Shown here one piece after another: positions 45,501-54,500 of a DNA stretch of 64,000 nucleotides; within the stretch, counting starts at the first letter, position 1, and the number at the start of each line of letters is the position of its first letter. This stretch comes from Armigeres subalbatus (taxonomy: Eukaryota > Arthropoda > Insecta > Diptera > Culicidae). The position numbers and the translations under genes were made by a program. The stretch covers positions 104,695,935 to 104,759,934 of the forward strand of contig NC_085139.1 in the NCBI RefSeq assembly GCF_024139115.2, in the 5' to 3' direction. The notes beneath the pieces were generated by a model. The model was not told where the DNA came from. It made no database searches and was given only the letters and a program-made list of their open reading frames with translations.

Positions 45501-48500
45501 ACTGTTGCCCCTGGCTTGATATTTGGCATTCAGGTCGCTGGCAATGATGTACTGGCCTTGTCTCCGCGTTAGCTTGACGATGTCCCTCCGAAGGGCAGCC
45601 GATGAACTATCGCCAGCTTTAGCTTGAGTTGGGCAGTACACCGCGATGAGCGTGATTGTGTCGACGGAAGTGATCACTTCGACACCGATGGCCTCGATGA
45701 TGCTCAGCTGGAAGCTTGGCAGCTGGCGACAGTTGATGTTATATCTTAGTGCGATGGCCACACCACCTCCCCTGGACGGCCGGTCGAGTCGCACGATGCG
45801 GAAGTTCGGGATGTGGACGCTCACCTCCGGTTTAAGGTGCGTTTCAGTGATGAACGCCACGTCGATCTCCTTTTTCTCGAGGAAAGCAGCCAGTTCGATG
45901 CTTTTGCTCTTGAGCGGGCAAGCGTTCCAGTTGACCAGGCCCACCCTAGCAGCCATTTTCAATAATGAACATGCCAAGCGTGAAGACCTGGTCGAAACGG
46001 GATTTGCAGCCGCGCAGCCGAGTGGCGAACTGTACAAAGGTGTACAGCGGAGCAGATTATTCAGGGGGGCCGTTTTCGTTCTCCGGCTGCCGACGGAACC
46101 CAGGAGGAGGAAGTGGGGGCCATTCGCTGATGGATGGTGCTAGAGCTTGCACCGACGCAGCTGCCGCTGCCAGTCGCTTATGCGGTTGTAACGGTGGGAG
46201 GATTGGAATCGCTCGGGGAGCCGTGATGACTCGGCTTGCTTTGGGCAGCCCTTTATGGTGGCTCGATGTTTGTCGCCACAGTTGGCGTACTTGGGATCGG
46301 CCACCTCCATTTTGTCGCACTCGTCAGTTGGGTGGGGTTCGCCACATTTGTTGCAACGCGACTTCATGCGGCAGTTTCTGGTTCCGTGCCCGAAGTTGAA
46401 GCAGTTGGTGCACTGCGTAACGTCGCGGTGCACTGGGCAATATCGCTCCCAGTCAACGACTGTATGGTTGATTATCTCAACCAGCTTCAGGTCCTTGAAG
46501 GTGGTGGAGCCATGGTCCAGGTGGACCAGATAAAGCTGTTCGCGATACCTTCTCGTCTTGTCGTGACAAGCAATTTTGTGCACCGCGGCTGGCTTGAGTC
46601 CGCTGCCTTCCAACTCCTGGATGAGCTCATTTACCTCCATGTCATGAAGTCTTCGCAGCAAAGCCTTGAGCGGCTTCGTGCCGGGGAGGTCATGAGTGTA
46701 GAACTCATATCTGTGGACCTCGACGAACTTCACTGACTTGTGATGGTCCGTGTAGGTGGCAATAACCTTAACACCTTCACTGCAGAGCCGGAATGTGCAG
46801 TGCAGGCCTTTAGCGATCGATTCCCGGAGCTTTGGTCGCAGTTCCGGCGGGTCGCCTCGGATGAAAACCGGCGGGCACTTCTCCTTCCGCACTGGTTGAG
46901 TTTTTATCAGCAGCGACTGCTGCTTCTTGCGCTTCTTCGGCGGATTGCCGGCGTCAACAAGCAGCAACGGCGAGAACACGTTGCTCTGCAAAAGCTGCCT
47001 AGAGGGGTTACCCGCGCCTCCAAGAGCAGTGCGCTTAGGCACTTTTCCCGCGACCGAATCGGCCACCGAGTCTGGAGTCTCCAATAATGGGTTCGGGAGA
47101 AAATAACGCCAACGCGACGAAGCGAGAACGTAAACAGCGAACGAAAGAGAAAAAACACTTGGAAAAAATGCGCAAGAAAAAAACATGTCCGTACGTGCTG
47201 CTGTCTCGAACTGGAATGAATCAGAGGAATCGGGGTGAGAATTCGTGGGCAGTCGAAGCGTGTAGGAGGAAAAAAGTGTAAGTTCTTGAATCGAACATCC
47301 GCTCCAAAAAAGACGGGCCTACGAATCTGTCAGATGACAAATCAATTACGTGAGTCTTCGAGTTCCGAGGAACGGACCTACGAACCCGTCGGACGCCTCC
47401 AGCAATCCGGAATATAGGCCTACGAACCCGTCGGACAAAGAGAACTTCTACAGTTAATGCTTTCTTAAATAAAAATCCTAAGGGCGATATCAAGATCTGT
47501 GCGGGCGATTTCAACGAAAAATCGGATCCGACAACTCGAACTTTGAGTACATCATGGGACGCCATAATCTCAGAGAAACGGAGATGTTCGCAGAATTCTG
47601 AGGTAATAACGAAATGGTGATAGGGAGATCGCTCATTCCTCATCGACAGGTTCGCAGGGTCATGTGAGACTCCCAAGACTTATTTAGCGTACATCTGCGT
47701 CAGCCAAAAATGGAAAAAGAACCTTCTTGATGTACGCAATAAGCGCAGCGTCGATATCGCGTCTGATCATCACCATTGGCGGCTACTCGGGGAAATAGCC
47801 TGCACATTGCGCGGATTCGTCGGCAGAAGGAGAGAGTTGGACGACGGCTCAACACACGCCGTCTGGAAGATGGCACGGTGAAACGACCCTTCGTTGAAAA
47901 CTGGAGACTGCTGAAGATATTCCGGAAGGTGGTAGCGTGGAAAACCAATGGATCACCATAAAGAACGCCTTCATCGGCACCAGCGAAAATAATCTGGGCG
48001 AAATGCGCTTCCAGTGAAAACTGAAGAGTCCTGGAAGGAGCGAAGAGAAACCAAAGAGCGAACAAAAACCAGAGGGGCCAGAGTCTTAGCCAGTCAACAG
48101 GAAGTGAAGCGCTCATGTCGACGAGGCAAGCGAGCCAAGAAGAAAAAACACAGCAACCTACATTCACCTACTCTACGATACCACACGATACCTTACGACG
48201 CTTAAGCGGGACGAAGATAAATACAACGATGCCTGAACAACTTTGCCAGTGCCAGCAAGACCACCACCATCTCGGCATGATCTGATCTTAGTGAAGGTGC
48301 CCAATAAAATGCCCTGACTGTATGCGATAACTGGCGAGGCATTATGTTGCTGTGAACCGTTCTCAAAGTTCTATGGAAAGTTATCCTAGCCCGGATTTAG
48401 AAGAACATCGATGCGACTCTCCGTCGGTAGCAGGCCGGAATTCGTGCAGATCTTGTGTAGACCATATTGTCACGCTCCGTAACTTTCGACCGTGAACCAA

Positions 48501-51500
48501 ACTGCAGGCTGCTATGGCATGGCAGCGTATAACAATGAAGCACATTAACGACTCCGAATTGGCGGATAACGTTGCACTTCTAGCTCAACGGCGCTATGAT
48601 ATGCAGAGTAAGCACAACAACCCTGCCAAGCCCCTTATCGACAGGTTTAGTCATCAATGTCAACATAATCAAAGAGTTTAATACAGTAGCCGGGAAATCA
48701 GTGGAGAATGCAGAAAGCTTCCAATATATTGACAGAAAAAAAGCATTAGGAAGCGGAACCATGATTGACATAGGCGCACGGATTAAGAAGACAAAAACAT
48801 CTGGAGAAACAGAATAATGAGTAAACGCACCAAAATCCATTATCAACAGATGCTTGCGATACATAATTTGTGCCTGGTGGCCTCACAACTGATTACGGTA
48901 TTCAATTTGTTAACCTAAAACACGTACTTCCCAACCATAGTTGCATGTTTCAAGTTTTCCTTAATACAAGGTGCCGTACAAACGCTAGCATACGTATACA
49001 ATTATGTAATTGGCACATATGATGATATCTGCCCAACAAGCTTAGTCACAAAAAGTTGATGCGCCCGTACACAAACGTATCATGCGTCTCCATATGCTCG
49101 TATAGAGCATAAAAAATGCAAGTGGTCCAACGTCGGGTGACTTCAACGCCGAGGAAAATTCGAGAGCGATGAACAGACCAAGGATATTATGTAATAATAT
49201 ATGACCTACTTGACCCACCCGCTGCATTTGCCACTGATTAAAATGTATCAACAATATGTTGCATAGTTCAAAAAACATTCCATCACTATTCCTGAATAGC
49301 TAGAAAAATTTCCTCAGAAATCCATCTAGTTCAAAAATAGATTATAGCGTTCCATTCAAATTCTCAAAATTTAACAGTACTAAAATTTGAATTATTTAAA
49401 ATTCCACAAAAAAATAACTGACCTTGTACAACACTTGGAAGAATAACAACATCCATCCTAATGAATCCATCCATTTCAGCGCCGGCAAACCCGTTCCGGA
49501 TGTCACCTCGGTGGACGAACTCTGGGCCGCCAAGTACCTGTACGACAGTGCATTCCACCCGGACACCGGCGAAAAGATGCTGCTCGTTGGCCGCATGTCC
49601 GCCCAGGTCCCGATGAACATGACCATCACCGGATGCATGATGACCTTCTACAAGTCGACGCCGGCCGTCATCTTCTGGCAGTGGATCAATCAGTCCTTCA
49701 ACGCCCTGGTCAACTACACCAACCGATCCGGCAAGTCACCGATCAGTCAGGAGCAGCTGCTGACGTCGTACTGCATGGCCACCGGAGGCGCTCTGGTGAC
49801 GGCATTGTCGCTCAACCGAATGGTGCGGGTAAGTCGAACGAGGGGCGGAATGAAGTGCAAGTTCAAGATCGGTGGTTTAATTTTCGTCTCCATTTGCAGA
49901 ATGCACCGCCACTTGTTGGACGGCTCGTGCCGTTGGCGGCTGTTGCCGCCGCAAATTGTATCAACATCCCGCTGATGCGAATGCAGTAAGTATAAATATG
50001 TATCTAAATTTAATACAACTTGCATCGCAACATCACAGTTCGCAACCATCGCAACTGGATCGGTTCCATCTGTGCCGCGAAAAGAGGGCTCGTCCGTTGC
50101 GTCACATGTTTGTCGTTAAACTCGCTAAACTGTCGAGAATCAAGCAAAGAATGTGTTGTGAATGAGTGCGATAAACACAGTGCCGTACTGATTTAGATAA
50201 CAAGATAACAAGGCACGGGCTTTATGTGGCAAAGCATTTTTTTTAATTTCGACTTGATCCTTTTGGTAATGATTTTTTTTATTGCAAATGGTAAACAATG
50301 ATCTTATTTGTAATACCGGTAAAATGGGACAAACTTAAGTTTGAGAAAGTAGGGAAAAAAATAATCCTGCCTTAATTCGACGAATTATATTGAGTACTTT
50401 TTGTGTGATATTCTCATTAAGGAATGGTATTGAAATTTTTAAATTACTTGCGGAACCAGGAAACACAATTCAACTGTTACCAAAAACAGTAAAACACTGT
50501 AATACGAAACAAACCGCGCCATCAGTGTCACACATTGACCGTGACGCGTGGTTAAGGCTGTCTGCTGCGCAACCCCACATGGGTGTTTTTTTTGTTCAGC
50601 GGGATCAACAACTTAAGCTGGCGCGTGCTCCACAAAGTTATGGAAGTTTTCTTGTTTGTGGTTTTCGGCAGCATGTGATTCGTTACGACAATTTCGCACG
50701 AACAATGTGTCCCGAAATAGATCCTTATTTGTGCCGAATGCTTCATACTCTAATGCCAATAACCAGAAGGTGCAGGGTCAATTGTTGTTAGTACGTCTTT
50801 GGAATTCACATGTGAGAACAAATGTGCATTAGAAGACGCTGGTATTCAGCTGGACATTGGTTGTGTGGGATCTTTATCAGTAGTATTTAAAGATTACCCT
50901 TTGCTTTGACTGCACGCTTAGGCAATACGTGATTACAAACCTTTCACTGCCAACATAGTGTGCTCGTAAACATTGGCTTCCATTCTTATCAGTAGATAAC
51001 TTCATCGAAGACCATTTCACAATTATTTATTGACTAGATTCACCTGTTCCTAGGTCATTGTCTACTCTATCTGTCATTCTGCCGTATGGTTATGTCTTAG
51101 CGTCCAAGGCTGAAAAGTATCGCATTGGTGGGATGAAATGAATCACCAAGCGTACGATGACGTTGGGTGGTCGAAATGAATGAATAAAAAATAAATCAAG
51201 AATCAAGAATTAAGGATTAAGAATCAAGAAACAAAAGTCAAGAATCAAGATTCGAAATTTTGTTATGAAAATTAATTTGAGCTTTTTGTCATAAGACGAG
51301 TTTGTCTTCTTCTGGCTCCACATTCCAACTGGAACTTGATCTGCTTTTCAACTTAGTATTCTATTAGCATTTTTCCTCAGTTATTAATTGAAAGCATTTC
51401 TATGCCCTCCATTGCATGAGGATATATCTTGTGTGGCAAGTACAATGGATACACTATGCCCAGGATGTCGAGAATGTTTCCCACCCGAAAGCACCTTAGA

Positions 51501-54500
51501 CCGGACCGAAAATCGAACTCGCCATCTCCGGATTGGCAAACCTACGTCTTTGCTCACAAGGCTACTGGAGACCCCGAGTTTGTATAATCCCATTTAATTC
51601 CACCACCATTAATAAAGTGGTGGAATTAAATGGGATTGTACAAACTCATCTTATGACAAGTGAAGAATCGAAAGTTAAGATTCAAGATTGAAAAAACAAA
51701 AATCAAGAGTCAAGAATCAAAAAGCAAAAATCAAGAATCAAGAATTTAGGAATCAAGAATCGGTGGTTGAGAATCAAAAATCAAGAATCAAGATTAAAAA
51801 ATTAAGAATCAAGAATCAAGAATCAAGAAACAAGAATCAAGAATCAAGAATCAAGAATCAAGAATCAAATCAAGAATCAAAAATCAAGAATCAAAAATCA
51901 AGAATCAAGAATCAACAATCAAGAATCAAGAAGCAAGAATCAAGAATCAAGAATCAAAAATCAAGCATCAAGAATCAAAAATCAAGAATCAAGAGTCAGG
52001 AATCATGAATCAAGAGTCGAGAACCGAGAATCGAGAATTTGGGATCGAGAATCAAAAATCGAGAGGACTCAAAAATGACGAATGAAGAAAAGATGATGTG
52101 AAATCAAAAATCAAGAATTAAGAATAAAAAATCGCCAATAGACCTCTTCATGCGATTCGTTCCGTTCACGTTTTGACCGAGTTAAAGTGATTTTAAAGCT
52201 TTAAGGTGCATAAAACATTGTTTCCCCTAAATGTCGTTATTCTACAAATTCTTGAATATATAACAAATAATTGCTAATTTATCATATTATTATTCCTCTT
52301 TTTTCCCTGGACATATAAGAAAGATAATAACCTATGTCCGACTTACCATTAAATTCTTTAAAATCTCTTGAAAGGAGTCCTCCGAGACTCTTGAAAGAAG
52401 GCGCCCGAGCCTCTTGAAAGGAGGCGCCCGAACCTCTTGAAAGGAGGCGCCCGAGCCTCTTGAAAGGAGGCGCCCGAGCCTCTTGAAAGGAGGCGCCCGA
52501 GCCTCTTGAAAGGAGGCGCCCGAGCCTCTTGAAAGGAGGCGCCCGAGCCTCTTGAAAGGAGGCTTCCGAGCCTCTTGAAAGGAGGCTTGAGCCTCTTGAA
52601 AGGAGGCCTGAGCCTCTTGAAAGGAGGCCTCGAGCCTCTTGAAAGGAGGCCTCCAGGCCTCTTGAAAGGAGGCCTCTGAGGCCTCTTGAAAGGAGGCCTC
52701 CAGGCCTCTTGAAAGGAGGCCTCCAGGCCTCTTGAAAGGAGGCGTCTGAGCCTCTTGAAAGGAGGCGTCTGAGCCTCTTGAAAGGAGGCTTCTGAGCCTC
52801 TTGAAAGGAGGCTTCCTGGAGCTCTTGAAAGGAGGCTTCTGAGCCTCTTGAAAGGAGGCTTCCAGGCCTCTTGAAAGGAGGCTTCCGAGCCTCTTGAAAG
52901 GAGGCTTCTGAGGCCTCTTGAAAGGAGGCTTCTGAGCCTCTTGAAAGGAGGCTTGAGCCTCTTGAAAGGAGGCTTGAGGCCTCTTGAAAGGAGGCTTTGA
53001 GCCTCTTGAAAGGAGGCTTCCGAGCCTCTTGAAAGGAGGCTTCAGAGCCTCTTGAAAGGAGGCTTCTGAGCCTCTTGAAAGGAGGCTTCCAGGCCTCTTG
53101 AAAGGAGGCTTCTGAGCCTCTTGAAAGGAGGCTTCTGAGCCTCTTGAAAGGACGCTTCCTGAGCTCTTGAAAGGACGCCTGAGTCTCTTGAAAGAAGGCT
53201 TCCAGGTCTTGAAAGGAGGCTCTGAGCCTCTTTGAAAGGAGGCTTGAGCTCTCTTGAAAGGAGGCTTCTGAGCCTCTTGAAAGGAGGCTTCCTGAGCCTC
53301 TTGAAAGGAGGCTCTGAGCCTCTTGAAAGGAGGCTTCTGAGCCTCTTGAAAGGAGGCTTCTGAGCCTCTTGAAAGGAGGCTTGAGCCTCTTGAAAGGAGG
53401 CTTCTGAGCCTCTTGAAAGGAGGCTCTGAGCCTCTTGAAAGGAGGCTTCTGAGCCTCTTGAAAGGAGGCTTCTGAGCCTCTTGAAAGGAGGCTTCCTGAG
53501 CCTCTTGAAAGGAGGCTTCTGAGCCTCTTGAAAGGAGGCTTGAGCCTCTTGAAAGGAGGCTTCTGAGCCTCTTGAAAGGAGGCTTGAGCCTCTTGAAAGG
53601 AGGCTTCTGAGCCTCTTGAAAGGAGGCTTCTGAGCCTCTTGAAAGGAGGCTTCTGAGCCTCTTGAAAGGAGGCTTCTGAGCCTCTTGAAAGGAGGCTTGA
53701 GCCTCTTGAAAGGAGGCTTCTGAGCCTCTTGAAAGGAGGCTTCTGAGCCTCTTGAAAGGAGGCTTCCTGAGCTCTTGAAAGGAGGCTTCTGAGCCTCTTG
53801 AAAGGAGGCTTCTGAGCCTCTTGAAAGGAGGCTTGAGCCTCTTGAAAGGAGGCTCTGAGCCTCTTGAAAGGAGGCTTCTGAGCCTCTTGAAAGGAGGCTT
53901 CTGAGCCTCTTGAAAGGAGGCTTCCTGAGCCTCTTGAAAGGAGGCTCTGAGCCTCTTGAAAGGAGGCTTCTGAGCCTCTTGAAAGGAGGCCTGAGCCTCT
54001 TGAAAGGAGGCTTCCTGAGCCTCTTGAAAGGAGGCTTCCGAGCCTCTTGAAAGGAGGCTTCTGAGCCTCTTGAAAGGAGGCTTCCGAGCCTCTTGAAAGG
54101 AGGCTTGAGCCTCTTGAAAGGAGGCTTCTGAGCCTCTTGAAAGGAGGCTTGAGCCTCTTGAAAGGAGGCTTCTGAGCCTCTTGAAAGGAGGCCTGAGCCT
54201 CTTGAAAGGAGGCTTGAGCCTCTTGAAAGGAGGCTTCCTGAGCCTCTTGAAAGGAGGCCTGAGCCTCTTGAAAGGAGGCTTCTGAGCCTCTTGAAAGGAG
54301 GCTTCCTGAGCCTCTTGAAAGGAGGCTTCTGAGCCTCTTGAAAGGAGGCTTCCTGAGCCTCTTGAAAGGAGGCTTCTGAGCCTCTTGAAAGGAGGCTCTG
54401 AGCCTTTTGAAAGGAGGCTTCCGAGCCTCTTGAAAGGAGGCTTCCGAGCCTCTTGAAAGGAGGCTTCCGAGCCTCTTGAAAGGAGGCTTCTGAGCCTCTT

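Larger units (their letters stand above)
38540..47190 (-). pseudogene. LINE family C (Jockey clade), ORF1 plus ORF2, split by insertions
   Basis: Minus-strand segments line up as one element. ORF1 (47186-46140) has a PRE/C2HC domain, then [14 protein letters not shown] and [13 protein letters not shown] knuckles. The ORF2 endonuclease (46037-45389) has [20 protein letters not shown] and [11 protein letters not shown]. The linker and early reverse transcriptase lie at 44172-43480. Polymerase blocks at about 43065-42731 include [12 protein letters not shown] and [10 protein letters not shown], and the block at 38790-38540 includes [17 protein letters not shown] 3.9-kb element (38798-42723) and a 1.2-kb element (44173-45377) interrupt it, each with a target duplication. 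About 0.4 kb at 43070-43480 is also foreign or decayed. The 3' end is truncated. Confidence 0.85.
51190..52135. repeat. AATCAAG 7-bp satellite, interrupted
   Basis: Units of AATCAAG/AATCAAA run at 51190-51250 and 51666-52135. A Penelope hairpin with a SINE inside it separates the two parts. Confidence 0.88.
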
